NCBI RefSeq assembly: GCF_000182565.1
Contig: NW_015971544.1
Span: forward strand, 184,622-248,621
Direction of reading: 5' to 3'
DNA length: 64,000 nucleotides
DNA from: Spizellomyces punctatus DAOM BR117
Taxonomy: Eukaryota; Chytridiomycota; Chytridiomycetes; Spizellomycetales; Spizellomycetaceae
Each line of letters opens with the position of its first letter. The first letter of the stretch is position 1. Both the position numbers and the translations under genes were made by a program. The notes below the pieces were generated by a model. That model did no database searches. It saw only the letters and a program-made list of their open reading frames with translations, and had not been told where the DNA came from. Below, in pieces: positions 25,796-40,541 of this stretch.

Positions 25796-26345
25796 CTAAA
25801 AATAAGGCTCTTCAACAGTCACAAAGAAATGTACATAGCCCAGAATTGTGCCATAAACCAACAATCCTCCCGTAAAGGACAGTATCATGGCTTCGAAAGC
25901 AATCTTGTTTGCATGTGCTAGAACCACGGGAAGACCTGGAATATACCAATACACCAATTGGTCACCGACAGACATTGGCAAAAGCAATAACATCACTGTT
26001 GACTTACCAAAACCGGAAACTACGAAAAAGGCTGTAATAAAGTATCCGGCCTCCAAAATACCTCTAGGGAAAGACCACACACAACGATCAATAATGAGGC
26101 CAATACAGATTTAGGCAACTTTAAAGAACGAAAACGCACCTATGATCCGAGGAGTCCGCCCATATATCTCTACCCCCACCTTGCGCAATCCTCTGACATA
26201 GCATATTAGGTATGGGAGCGAGCACGTACGTCAACACAACCAACAGTGGCAGCCAGTTCTCATATAGAGCACAAGAGAGGATGACGAGAAGTATGCCCGT
26301 TGCCAGGAGGAAGGCTAGGCCTATTATTGTTTTCATTCCCGCCAT
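25796..26345 (-). CDS. VPS55: Vacuolar protein sorting protein VPS55 (LEPROT family)
   Basis: Small four-helix membrane protein of late endosomes; with Vps68 it promotes endosome-to-vacuole traffic. Exon 1 from 26345 encodes MAGMKTIIGLAFLLATGI and the family signature LSCALYENWLPLLVVLTYVLAPIPN. Exon 2 gives RGILEAGYFITAFFVVSGFG and exon 3 LPVVLAHANKI and LSFTGGLLVYGTI, ending VEEPYF at 25796. Intron 2 is 72 nt, a multiple of three with no stop, so the frame reads through it; the gtaagt donor and attccag acceptor and the family pattern SGF-LPVVLAHA argue that it is removed. The ATG at 26336 is an alternative start three codons downstream. Confidence 0.93.
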
Positions 26346-26730
26346 TCTTTGTTTGGTGTCGCAGACTGGAAGCGTTGGGATGATAAATCTACGTACATGA
26401 TATTTGTAAATGATAAGGACCAGTGGATTAGAGCCCACTTTAGCTCACTTTAATATTGAATCTGCTACTGAGAGCCTACGCAAAAGTTCTTGCGGAAATG
26501 TCAGGTGTAGATGGCTGCAGGACGTTACAAGATAAAAGCTGAACAGACCTTGCGCGGCCATGATGACCACAACGTGAACTAAGCCACCGAATGGTTTGTG
26601 ATATGATGTGGTATTTGAAAACTAGAAAACGATATGGGCAAGAGAGCTACATATCTATAAAGCCAAAAATTTGGCAAAGACTCATACATGGGAAGTCCAA
26701 TTCCCATAGGTATACATTAGCGATTAAACG
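26346..26730. other. Intergenic
   Basis: 385 bp between two minus-strand genes, holding the VPS55 5' region and the 3' UTR of the SWIB gene. Nothing else seen. Confidence 0.4.
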
Positions 26731-28180
26731 CTATCCATCAGATATGCTGCTGTACTCATCAGACAGATCATCCTCGGTTTTAACCGATTTCTCTGGATCA
26801 TCTTCAGCCATTTCCTCTTTTTGATCTGAAGAGTCAGCGATTTCCTTCTTCATGAGATGTTGGCTTAATAACTGTAAGAAAAACGGATCAGTTTTGAATC
26901 CACAGCTCAGAACCCATTGGACCTTACAGAGTTCATGCCAAAGCCGCTGACTCTGTCCGTCTTGAAAACTTTTTGCAGGGCCGCATCGCACAGAATAAAT
27001 TTGCGATTGCTAGGGTCCTGCAAGTCGTTGCCTTTGACATAATCCCAAATGCCTTTGACTACTTGGGGCCTGGGCAATTCAGACTTGCCTAGCAATGCCG
27101 CCAGCTCCGGACTTAACAACCAAGGCCGATGGAAGGCATTGTTTGTTCGCGCTAATCCATTGCCCGATTTTCGCGCCTTTTTCGCTCTTGGTTTTGGCGA
27201 TTTGACCTTTTCAACCTCAGAATCACAGAGGTCATCGTCGTCCTCCACGCTCCCAAAAGTTCGTCCGCCCACAACCTCATCACTCTTCATCATGTGCTTG
27301 GACAGAATCTTATTCATTCCAAACATTCCAACACGTTGTCTAGATCCAAACACTGGCCGGAGGGCGTCGTCTACTAGGATATATCGCTTGTCATTTGGAT
27401 CTTGCAGGTCATGTTCTTTGATGTAAGCCCAGAGTAATTTGACGACTGTATGACGAGGCATCTCAGTTGCACCGCCAACAAAGGTAGAGAGCGCGGGACT
27501 CAGGACAACAGGACGGGTAAAAGCGGAAGGTTTCGATGATGCTCGTTTTGCGGTAGACTTTTTCTTCGTGGAGGGTGTTGACGCAGTACCGGACCTTCGG
27601 GTGCGTCGATTTGCGGTATCTTCCTCTCTTTGCAATTGTCGTGCGAGCTCTTCATCTCCTGCTGTTGCTTCCAAAGACTCTGTGTTATAATGCCAATGGG
27701 TCAGCATCTAATGATTTGTGTGCAGGTCGGCGGACGATTTCTCCAGGGACCTGTCTCACCTTCCAACTCATCCTCGTCCGAGAACACAAAGTCTTCTGAC
27801 TTTACCTTTTTCCTCGATCCATTGACATCTGCTCCATTTTTCCGCTTCACTGGTACCGGCTTGTCAGGGGGCGGTGACAAAAATGTTTTCAAGTCCTCCT
27901 GCTTGACCTTTTGCTCCTCTTTTACTTCGTCTTTGGACTTCTCCTCCTTTATGCTTTCGTCCACCATCTCGCCCACCTCGTCGTTTTCATCCCCCCGTTC
28001 CAGCTCATCGAGAATATCCAGAATACATGCGTCGACCTCCTTTTTCCACGGTGAAAGGTCGACATTGTACTCTTGTTCAAGTTGTCTTCGTACGCTTTTG
28101 GCAGTGGTTGTATCGAGGTCGGCGTTGCTGAGAATATCGCGGATGCGAACAGAGTATTTGGCAAGATTGAGCTCTGACAT
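26731..28180 (-). CDS. DEK_C / double SWIB-domain chromatin protein
   Basis: Nuclear protein with three domains. The N-terminus (SVRIRDILSNADLDTTTAKS, then VRRQLEQEYNVDLSPWKKEV) is a DEK C-terminal-type winged fold that binds DNA. An acidic and lysine-rich linker follows. Two SWIB/MDM2 domains come next: FTRPVVLSPALSTFVGG...MPRHTVVKLLWAYIKEHDLQ and RPWLLSPELAALLGKSELPR...GIWDYVKGNDLQDP, each ending in an FGMN motif. The C-terminus is acidic. Yeast Uaf30 and Tri1 have DEK_C plus a single SWIB; two SWIB copies in tandem resemble some plant proteins. Likely role: RNA polymerase I activation or chromatin remodelling. Three exons joined by gtgaga and gtaagg introns; stop at 26731. Confidence 0.88.
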
Positions 28181-28613
28181 TTTACAACATCATGTGGTAG
28201 TCTGTACCAGGTTGAGACAATTGCGCGAAGCGGAAGTGCAATATCCCTCACCATTGTAGTCAGCAGGAGGTGATACATTTATGTTCACAGATTTCAAAAT
28301 AAAGGTTCGTGATAGAATAAAATCTTATAACCGATGATACCTGAACAGTCCGAAAAGTCCGAAACAGCGCGTTCTGAAAAGCGACGCGCGACTGCAAATC
28401 GCAAGGCCCACCCAGTGCCCAGAGGGGTTTTAGAGGGGTTTATTCTTTCAGACCCTCCTTTCTTTCCTCCGCTCCTTATATATTGGGCACATCTTTTCCT
28501 CCCCGCTTCTCTCATCTCTCATCACTTGCTTCCCACATTCTACCCCTCTCCAACGTCGCCCACTCTCGTTTTATCGCGACAATCTCACTTTTTCAGTCCT
28601 TTTTTTTGAAATC
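28181..28613. promoter_or_regulatory. Divergent region, SWIB gene / beta-tubulin
   Basis: 433 bp between divergent starts. The 150 bp before the tubulin ATG are strongly pyrimidine-rich (ctcctttctttcctccgctcc, then tttttcagtccttttttt), a pattern common upstream of highly expressed fungal genes. Transcript start not assignable. Confidence 0.5.
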
Positions 28614-31379
<2,766 letters not shown>

Positions 31380-33283
31380 ATGCCGCATACCCTGCACTCC
31401 GCCCATCAGCACTTTGACCATTATGATACCCATTCATCAAAGGGCCACTACAGCTATCCAACGCCTTTGGGTGAGGACTCTGTTAGGATGGATATCGACA
31501 GTGGAATCGACATGACGGCGTACAGCCCGGCGGATCTCTTTCGGGCTTTGATGGACGGAGACGGCGGCAATGTGGCTGCGACAACGAGAGTAGAGGTGGA
31601 TCATCGAGCGAACATGTATGGTGGAAAGGGCTTTCCTCACCAGCCAGAGCCCTCGTCTTTATCTTTGGACGCTTTGGAGCTACCCGATGGACTGATGGCA
31701 GATTCGATCCACCATATCAATCGAGGTTCAGGTCAGTCGGAATCGGGGCAGGATATGGTGTGGGATTCATCTTCCTCCTTTATGGAGACGTTGATGGTGC
31801 GTACTGCTGATATGTTGTGTATCGTCCCAACCAAACATCAACTAACTGGATCCTTTTGTCAGTCTCCTGACCTACCAACTACCACTTTTATCCATGACGC
31901 ATCGAATGCACCTGTTCCTCCCGCTTCCTCGACGACAACCATGCAACCCTGGATGACCTCTCCACCATCGCCAGCAGTGCACTATCAACTTTCTCCCCTT
32001 ACCGGCCCTCATCCCCCGCCCGTTATTCCTCATGAATCATATTCAACAGAACCAACTTCTCACCCAATCCTCCCCTCAGCAGATAGCGTCCTTTGTCATG
32101 ACACTCACCATCGACATGCGCTTCCTAGCCGTGAACGTTTTCCGCTAGAGATCCCTCGGCATACGTATCAACCGATGCGGAATGCCGCACTGATTCGGCG
32201 ATCAGTGTCCCTCACTAATTTGCATCAACAGCAACAGTACGTTTCTCAGCATGCAGCTATGACGCATGGGGCATTACCGATAGTTTCGCCGTCGTTGTCT
32301 GCTTCCGGAGATCCATATGTTTGGGTAAATTCACCATTACTCCTACCGGTTGCTACACCAACGTCTCAGCACATGACCGGAGGATACGCTGCCACAGCTG
32401 CATCAGCTAGTCCGGTGCAATTACCAGTTGTGGGCTCATCGCCCTCCCTGGTTCCATGTGAACCAAGCGCAGGCTCAAAGATGGCGTCCGAAAGACACAC
32501 TTTCAAAAGTCCGCGCATATTACCATCGAGGAAACCGCGTAGGCGATCTAGAACCGATGGAAGTGATGGATGGGAAGAGTCGCTTGGCGGGCCAACAGAG
32601 TCTTCCTCTGGAGTACCTCCTGGAGGAGTGAACTCCTCTTTGGATTATATCACACCTCCCCATCAGCCACATGATCCTCAGGCATCGTCTACGGAATTGC
32701 CCATGGTTGATATGCCTCCGGCGACCATGACCGCTTCGTCTCAGATGAAGACTGCCACGGCTGCTGTCACAAGGTTAGTTTCATCCTGGCTGTTGCTCTT
32801 CTACCCTGGCGTCAACTGACGTCTTTTCCCCCTCACCTCAGCGCATCACACAGCAAACCGGACTCGCCACCACCAACACCCCCGCTTTCCGCAAAAGTAA
32901 CCACCACACCTACACAATCCGAACTACTCGCTCGCCCACCACTGCCTTCATCCCCTGCATCAGACAGCAAGCCATCTGTCAAGACACCCCACAAAGTGTC
33001 GGAGAAAAGGCGAAGAGAACTTCTCAAAGGATGCTTTGACGAGCTGATTGCCCTCCTACCTTTTGATAATTGGTCAAATGACGATTACTTGGACGACGAT
33101 GATGAACGTGATACAAAGAGTGGAAAAGGACGAGGAAAGAAGCAACCGAATCGAATTGAAATTCTGCATCGGACAGTCAGGTATATTGATGGGATGGTGC
33201 AGAGACAGCGGGAGATGGATGATGAGATGGAGAGGCTGAGGAGGGAACTGGCTGCATTACACTTGAGTAAGAATGGACAATGA
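31380..33283 (+). CDS. Basic helix-loop-helix transcription factor
   Basis: Three exons. The first two encode a long region rich in Ser, Pro and His, probably disordered activation sequence. The last exon carries the DNA-binding domain near the C-terminus: HKVSEKRRRELLKGCFDEL (basic region plus helix 1), a long acidic loop of about 30 residues (NDDYLDDDDERDTKSGKG), then PNRIEILHRTVRYIDGMV (helix 2) and a coiled-coil end (MERLRRELAALHL). The basic region has the Glu-Arg-Arg-Arg core expected for E-box binding. The ATG at 31380 is the first plausible start. Intron 1 (about 31800-31861, donor gtgcgt, branch-like ctaac) does not interrupt the frame; intron 2 (gttagt...cctcag, near 32774-32841) does. 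The target genes are unknown; the loop is longer than usual. Confidence 0.85.
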
Positions 33284-33737
33284 GCAAGCATTCTGGGACT
33301 GTGTCTTGGACTTTTGGGGACATTCATGACGATAGGTCTTACAATGCCATTCTATCTTCGTACATATCATATATCACATAGTGCAATTTTATAATATACA
33401 TAATAGTTCCTTTGACGCTTTTCCTAATAGCTCCGTGCGCTTTTGCAAACGTTTTTGTTTGTTTGTTTTGAATCGGACTTTGCTGTCCGGATCTTGTCAT
33501 ATTTCCTGATTGAGCTCATCTTTCCCGATTAAGTTTAATGGAATATGCGACCTGTCAAGATCACCCAGACGGCTCGGCCTCCTCCTACCTTTTTGCCTTT
33601 TTGCGTACTCTTGTCGTTCTAAAGAAGGTGGGTAGAGAGACTCATCGGTTTTAGTGGTCCAGAAGGGCATTTGGGCAAGAGTCCGTTAACATTCTTTGAC
33701 ACTCTGTCCCCACGTACCTGTTTAGTACCTGGAAGGA
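33284..33737. other. Intergenic
   Basis: 454 bp between two plus-strand genes; 3' UTR of the bHLH gene and promoter of the next. Nothing else seen. Confidence 0.4.
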
Positions 33738-36700
33738 ATGCCTGCGCCGAAAACCAACCCGCTCACAGCTTGGCTAAACCGCAATGGAATAGGCCCCGCA
33801 CAAACACCCACTCCCAAGAAGCCGACAAGAGACGTCTCACCTCTAGAAAATTCCCCCGGGGTCTACATAACTCCGTACCGGCCACGCAAAAGTGAAGCTT
33901 TTGTAGAGTTGAGCACGAGCAGCAGCAGCAGCAGCAAGTCCAAACGAAAATCCGAGAGTGTACTGGGCGGTTCCGAGAAGAAGAGGAGGGAAGGGGACAA
34001 GAAAGTGGATAGTGTCATACCTGTTGGGAACAAGCAAAAAAGAAAGCCTTTGGGAGGAAGCAGTAGTAAAAAGTATTCCAGTCGCGTTTCACGTCCGGAA
34101 GAGGACGACAAGGGGAAGAAGCAGCGTCTGCTGGCTTTTGGGGCCAAGGGTGAGAGTGACCTGAACGAGTCAGTGGTGAGTTTGAGTTACCTTGTTGAGT
34201 CTCATGTGGGTATTGGACATTATTGACATTGGTCCCTTCCATCAGTCGGTTGCCAATGGCTCTCCTTCAGGGGCATATGGATCTTGCTCATCGTCTCGGA
34301 TGCTATCCGCACCGCAGGTAAGGAAACTCTAGAAAATTGCTACACGGAGGGTAATATGACAAACCCTTTTGTGTCTTTAATAGGCTTCTTCTGCTAAAGC
34401 CGGCTATAAGCAATCCTGTCTGCAATTCCCAATGACCGGATCTCCTATCTCGGCACCCATCCCCAACACATCCTCTTCAACCTCCCTTACGAACCAGCCC
34501 ATCGAACTCACGTTTGCATCTTCTGCTCTTGTCAAGAAGCCAAAGAAAGTTATGGAAGACCTTGCGCCCGAGATGATACCTTTTAGTAAACCTCTACCAT
34601 CCCTTGAACGTGTCCCTATCCCTGGGACTCGGTGGTTGTTGCCCGGAGAGATAATGGATTTGATGGCTGTTGTGGACTTTGTGCGCACGTTTGGTGACGA
34701 TGTCTTTGGATTGGGAGATACCACTTCTTGGGAGCTGAGTACGCACCGTTCTATGATGCTAAGCAAGCTATAAGGGCATATGCTCAATGAATGTTTTGCA
34801 GATTGTATGGTGGACGCTGTGTGTCATTCCAGTAGTCATTCTAAGATGTTACTGGAGATGTATTGTCTTTTGGTGAATGCCATCGATCATCATGCACAGG
34901 TGGACATGATCCGTCTGCAACATCGAGTAGCGGAACTCATGCAAGGTCACTCTGATTCTACACTCGGCCAAGCCTTAAAGTCGCAAGAGATTGCCATGAT
35001 GGATCCCTCCACCCATGTGAAGATATTGTCAACCCTCACTCAAAAGGTGATGGAAACAGATGCATTTCGAGAGGTGATAAAGTTGAACCATGATAGATTG
35101 CAAGAGATGCGGAAGGATAAATGGACCTCAGCGATAAAGAAGAAGGAGCGTAAATCTGATATTGCCGAACTTGAGCAGCAAATCACTGAAATTGACGCAC
35201 AAATTGCGGCCATTGATGCAGAGCTACGCGAAAAGAGTGCTAGCGCCGATGCACCAACCGGTACTACTGATGAAGATGGAACGGATTCCACTGACAGTAC
35301 CCGTGGGGGAACTTTTCTCCGTCGATTGGTGGACCGTGATAGAAGTGATAAACTCCGAAAGATGCAAGCCGAGCGCCGATTAGAGGCGGCAACATTGGCC
35401 CGACAACGGAATCTATTGGTCAACAAATGTCACCGGGCTGAGAAGGAAGTGGAAGAATTGGAAGAGGCTGATCTAAACTGGCCGTCAAGATACGATGCGG
35501 TGAAGAGAATGCTCAGGAATGATACCATGAGAGTTGCTGGTTTGGATAGGGACGGACGCGTCTACTGGTGGGTGACTGTTAAGGGACAAGAGTTAAGAGG
35601 TCAACGTAGCGAACAGGAAGATACCAACGGCGAAGAAGACAAGATGGATCGGGCTATAGAGCCAGATTCAAAAAGGACCACCGAGTCAGTTGATGACAAA
35701 GACCCCGATATATACGGTGTTCTTGTGGAACAATATACCTATGCCTACCATGATGCCACACCAGGAACATTGTCACCCGTGCTGTCCCTTGACCCAAAGG
35801 GGAAAGGCAAAGCGCCAGCGTATCTTGTGGAGGCCAGTCGATATTACACACCACCCGACAACGCCGCCAAGCGGCACATCCGAGCAACCTGCACTACCGA
35901 ATTCTCTTACATTGATTCCCTGTCGACTTTGACAAAGCTTTATCGATCATTAAATTCCCATGGATTGAGGGAGAAAGAACTACGGAATGGATTAAAGACA
36001 TTTTTAGGTCCTTCTGGCGAGGTTTTTGAAGTAAAAGGTAGGAAAGGGGTCGCTGCTAAACGAGTAGAGAATGCTTTACAAGCTTTCGGCGACTGGATCA
36101 AAGGTGTCGACCGTGTAGAATTGGATCAAGGGGGAGGGGAATACCGTCGGTTGATGGTTGATGGTGTTTTGGAACTTGTCAAAAAGTTTGGCAAGGGTTG
36201 CGGATTGAATGTACAGGAAGCTGTACAAGAAATTAGACACCGGGTACATGATGGGGATGAGGGTGTGGAGGTCATTGTTGAGATCCTATCTAAATGGATT
36301 GAAACGGGAAACTGCATGCTAAGTGACACGACAAAGGACGGCCTTGGGGAAATCAAGACATTTTCTGGGGTAGCCGTGTGGTGCTCGAATGCAACTGCAG
36401 AACACTTGCAGATGACTCGAGATGTAATAAAACAGCAGCGAGTAGAGCGAGAACAGAAGGATGTAAGAAAGCAGCAGCCGGAAGAGCGAAAAAAGATTGA
36501 GAAGCCACAGAGAGCTGCTTCTGGATTTCAACGAACACGCTCTGGACGACGCGTCAATGCTACGCAGTCAACTCAGCTTTCTGAGAAAGATTTTGATTCT
36601 ATTCTACGAAAGGCTGAACGTCAGCAAACCCGCGAAAGCCACTCTGAAGGCGAGGAAACAACTGATGAAGTGGACAACAGTGACAGCGATCCAGTAACTG

Positions 36701-37131
36701 CTCGTCCTCGACGAAGCAGTCGTCTTGGTAAAAATCATGCAGTTGCAACTGCTATGACCACGAGGTCGGGACGGACTCTTACTGGAGGAGAAAGTGACAG
36801 ACGAAGTCGGGTTGAGTGGCAATTTGGAGATGATGACAGTGCTAGCGAGGATGAGAGAGCAAAAAGAGCTAGACGAAGGGCGCAAATCACAAAATCTGAT
36901 GACGAAGAAGAAGGGGAGGGGGACCAAGACGAGGAGGATGAAGACGAAGGGAGTCCAGATGCCGATGACGATGTTGATGACGAAAAACAATTCACGTTGT
37001 CACTACGCCCGAGAGCGCGAAATGCGAAAGTTATGATGGATGAAAGTGAAGCAGAGGATGATGACGAAAAAGATAACGATGAAAATGGTGATGGTGACCA
37101 GAATTACGCCTCCAGTGATGATGAGATATAG
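33738..37131 (+). CDS. DDT/WHIM-domain chromatin remodelling subunit
   Basis: Four exons encode about 1,040 residues. A basic Ser-rich N-terminus precedes a DDT-like region (PGTRWLLPGEIMDLMAVVDFVRTFGDDVF) that in spliced form runs on to CMVDAVCHSSSHSKMLLEMY. After a WHIM1-type segment (HVKILSTLTQKVMETDAF) there is a long coiled coil (KSDIAELEQQITEIDAQIAA and following) and a WHIM2/3 box with the hallmark RVAGLDRDGRVYWWV, which in ISWI partners contacts linker DNA. The last 300 residues are highly charged, with Arg-Ser patches (TRSGRR, RPRRSSRLG) and long acidic runs. This layout fits fungal Itc1/Ioc-type or WHIM-domain remodelling partners; no PHD finger or bromodomain is visible. Introns near 34174-34245, 34319-34382 and 34739-34801. 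Stop at 37129-37131. Confidence 0.78.
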
Positions 37132-38718
37132 AAGAACTAGGGTAGTCTTTTCGCGTAATTATAATAACAATAAGTTTGCTACAGTAAACAAGTGGACGAC
37201 AAACTCCCTGCGCCATGATCCCGATAGTAAAAGCGCTTTGCATAGTCCCATAATTATACGCTTATTGTTTGATACAAATACGTCTCTGCCATCCCATTCG
37301 CACAATTGTGTTATGTATATTGAACAAATATCAGAAAGAATCCCTTTGCAGTCCATTCCCCAAGTCTACCCTGTCGCTGTTACGATCGCATCAATACATG
37401 GAGATGGATGCTCGTGGCAGTTGCCAAGATTACAATCTGATGTTGCATCCCCATCTCGCGCTAATCTATTTTCGTGTTTTTTTGGTACCACGGATCAAAA
37501 GACAAACCCCTGGGTACAACCACGTTGTCCACAAAAAAAAATAAAAAATAACGGCAAGCGCATGCGCATTTGAAAATTGAACAAAAAAAAAAAAACAGTT
37601 GACTGGCGGAAACATGGCTTTTGTTTACCACGGGCACAAACGGCGACAAGATTACCAAAGCACACATGTTGAAAGATATCACACGTGGCTGCCGATTGTC
37701 TTGATCATGGAAACTGTGGGTTAAGATTCGAATGGAATGTAGGTGGTTTGTGCGACTTGTGTGTGTGTGGCAGGGTTATTAAACGATATTAAACGATACA
37801 CTAAGGTTTTTTCGTTTGCGTTTTTGTATGAGATCATGGTGGGCTAATTACTGGAGGTTTTATATATCATTCTATGGCAAAATGTATTGAGAGCTCTGGC
37901 ATTCATGTGGGATGTTTGTATTACGCTCCAGCTATTGCGTATAGTCCTATCAGGTTGATTGCATAGCCGGCAAATCGAGAATGTAGAGCAGTAAATTCAA
38001 CCTCAATGCGTAGTTTGGACGATTAGCTGTCAGCTCTGGTCCCAACGATGTATATGGCGCTGTGGGTAATTGTCCTTTTTGAAATCGGCTGCTACTACTG
38101 CAATACTGACGATGGAGACTGTCCAGACGCGTCTTCCGGGCCAAGCACACTTTCCCAGTGGTAATAGCTACAGTAGAAGACTGGTACATTATTTCACATC
38201 TTGCGTACTCGTGCTTCCTTCCACCACATCCCATTCCTTATCCACCGAGCAATCTTTCAATAGCATCCATATGACAAAAAACCGTATGCGCTCCAGAACC
38301 ACACCCAGGGTTTAATCAATATAGGCAATGAAATTATCAATATCAAATATTAGGCTTCACTCCTTAACAGATGTACATAATGCGACAAGAGGTGCGATGT
38401 GAATCAATTAGTCCTTCCATAAACAGATGCAATATTCTATAAGCAATCATGATAGTTGTTATGGGGAAGGTAATTCGCACTCAGCGTATGTAAGCCGCAA
38501 GCTTGCGTGGTCACAGTCATCATCTAAGTACACTTCTTGGGCTTGAAGTGACTGCTTCGTTGTTGTGGAGAGTCGCAATTTAAGACCGACTCGATCTAGT
38601 CAGCGCAAATTGTTCTGAAGCAACTCATTCACAAACAAGAAATAAACAAGACTGGCATATAAAGTCGCTGAACTTTGTCAATTGAAGGAAAAGACTTGAC
38701 TGCAGAAATCAATAGAAA
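37132..38718. other. Long intergenic region without a supported gene
   Basis: About 1.6 kb. Open frames on both strands are short, unspliced and of low complexity, so I do not call a gene. It holds the 3' end of the WHIM gene and the upstream region of the oxalate decarboxylase gene. No repeat or mobile element signature was recognised. Confidence 0.5.
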
Positions 38719-39847
38719 ATGACCACGATTGAACCTATTCGAGGCAAGCTGGGATCCAACATCATCGGCCCCCGCAATTATGAGCGAGAACGACCATCAG
38801 TGGACCTAGTACGACCTCCTGAAACGGACTCGGGAACCTTACCTTCCTACAAGTGGTCCTTTGCAGACTCGCACATCCGCATCGAAGACGCAAACTACTG
38901 TACGAGAACTTCCCACCTCCGTAGAGCTCGCTGGAGTCAACATGCGACTCGATGAAGGAGCCATCCGCGAGCTTCATTGGCACAACGAGGCAGAGTGGGC
39001 TTACATGCTTGAAGGGTCTTGCAGGATCACTGTTCTGGATCTTGAGGGAGGTGTGTACGAAGCAGATCTGCAGAAGGGAGACCTCTGGTACTTTCCCACG
39101 GGACGTCCGCACTCTATTCAAGGAATCGGAAAAGGCGGGTGCGAGTTTCTGCTCATTTTTGACGACGGCAACTTTTCAGAGGACTCGACGTTCCTGCTGA
39201 CCGACTGGCTCGCGCACACGCCCAAAGAAGTGCTGGCAAAAAACTTTAACCTCGAGCCATCGTTGTTTGATAGTCTCTCCAAGAAGGAAAAGTACATTTT
39301 CCGTGGTCTTGTACCCGATGCCAGCAAGCCGAGCACGCCGCCAAATGCGACTCCGTCCAAGTACCGTTTCTCACACCAAATGCTAGCTCAGGAGCCCCTC
39401 AAGACCCCCGGAGGCGAGGTGAGAATTACCGACACCTCCAACTTTCCAGTATCCAAGACCGTCTCTGCTGCTCATGTGATCATTCATCCACATCACCTTC
39501 GGGAGATGCACTGGCATCCCAACGCAGACGAATGGTCCTACTTTATCAGGGGTAAGGCCAGGGTCACCGTCTTTGCATCCGAAGGCCATGCGCGTACGAC
39601 CACATACCAAGCGGGTGACGTGGGCATCATTCCGAGGAACATGGGTCACTACGTCGAGAATGTCGGCGACGAAGAAGTGGAGATGCTCGAGATCTTCCGT
39701 GCTCCCAGGTTTGAGGATTTCTCGCTGGACCAGTGGCTTGCACAAACGCCGGCAATAATGGTCTTGGAGCATCTCAATCTGCAAGACAAGGAGGAAGGCG
39801 AGAAGTTCCTAAAGGCGCTTCACCTCACCAAGGTGCCAATCAAGTGA
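38719..39847 (+). CDS. Bicupin oxalate decarboxylase, 5' part out of frame
   Basis: Mn-dependent enzyme converting oxalate to formate and CO2. The first 55 residues (from ATG 38719) match the family: EPIRGKLGSNIIGPRN, RPPETDSGTLP, KWSFADSHIRIE. The family then continues one base out of step from about 38890 (TQTTVRELPTSVELAGVNMR) and runs to the stop at 39845-39847. Cupin 1 metal ligands are in ELHWHNEAEWAYML and GRPHSIQ; the lid FSEDST keeps the Glu linked to decarboxylase activity. Cupin 2 has EMHWHPNADEWSYFI and MGHYVENVGD. Against the family, about five residues are missing at the shift, consistent with a 14-nt deletion. Alternatively, splicing of 38809-38866 (gtacga...tttgcag) would restore frame but remove conserved residues. 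There are no other introns, unlike the neighbours. No signal peptide, unlike secreted wood-decay enzymes. Could be a pseudogene, an assembly error or a gene with an unusual intron. Confidence 0.85.
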
Positions 39848-40336
39848 ACGGTATAGTAGATGGGATATTGTGCTATATTGCGAGTAAATATGTGAATAGC
39901 TCAATTGCAGTGGAATGTAGGTATAGGATAGCAGAGTTTGCAAATTATGGCAAATTGGGATGGCATGTTTGTATAATGTAGCAAATATGGTATAGGAGTA
40001 GCATTTCATGGTGGTCGCAGATAAAATGAGCATTTGGCGAACCGGTGTTAACGATGAGAACATGTCCATTTGAAAGAGCCGGTGATTCCGACCCCAAACG
40101 AATTCAGATATTCAATGCCCTACAAGGTAAAGACCAGTTCATGTGCTGTATTGGAGCAACAATCATGATGCAACCACTTTGGTCTCCTTCCAAATCTTGC
40201 CCATGTGCAGGAGAAAAGCTATTGCTACGTACATCTTTTGAAAACTTCCGTGGTTGATACCTATTATTGCTTCTGCTTAAACCACCACAGCGGAAGGCCG
40301 TAGGCGATATTGCCATAGCAACACATTGTATGACTG

Positions 40337-40349
40337 TTCACGAAGATTC
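40337..40349 (+). promoter_or_regulatory. Heat-shock element
   Basis: TTCACGAAGATTC gives three perfect alternating units, nTTCnnGAAnnTTCn, the canonical binding site for heat-shock factor trimers. It lies 275 bp upstream of the HSP60 start codon and about 190 bp upstream of the 5' UTR intron, a fitting place for heat induction. Confidence 0.75.
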
Positions 40350-40541
40350 GAGTGCATGACTCATCCATAAATGACTACTAAGCGCACTTTTAACCAATCA
40401 TATTCTAATATGGATGCTTAGCAACAAAAGTCTCCGTTCTAGCAGATAGAACACTACAGAAGGATTTGTTCTGCTTAAGGGCAACCATCTTCGCTGCAGT
40501 TCTTCTTGCTTCCGTCCATCATCCCTTTCACGCAAGGACAG

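Noticed and set aside
34015..34242. Minus-strand frames over the WHIM gene (also near 35040-35426 and 36604-36995)
   Set aside because: Mirror images of charged, low-complexity coding sequence on the plus strand.
37950..38315. Frames in the 1.6-kb gap
   Set aside because: Short, no start context, no splice signals and no recognisable motif on either strand.
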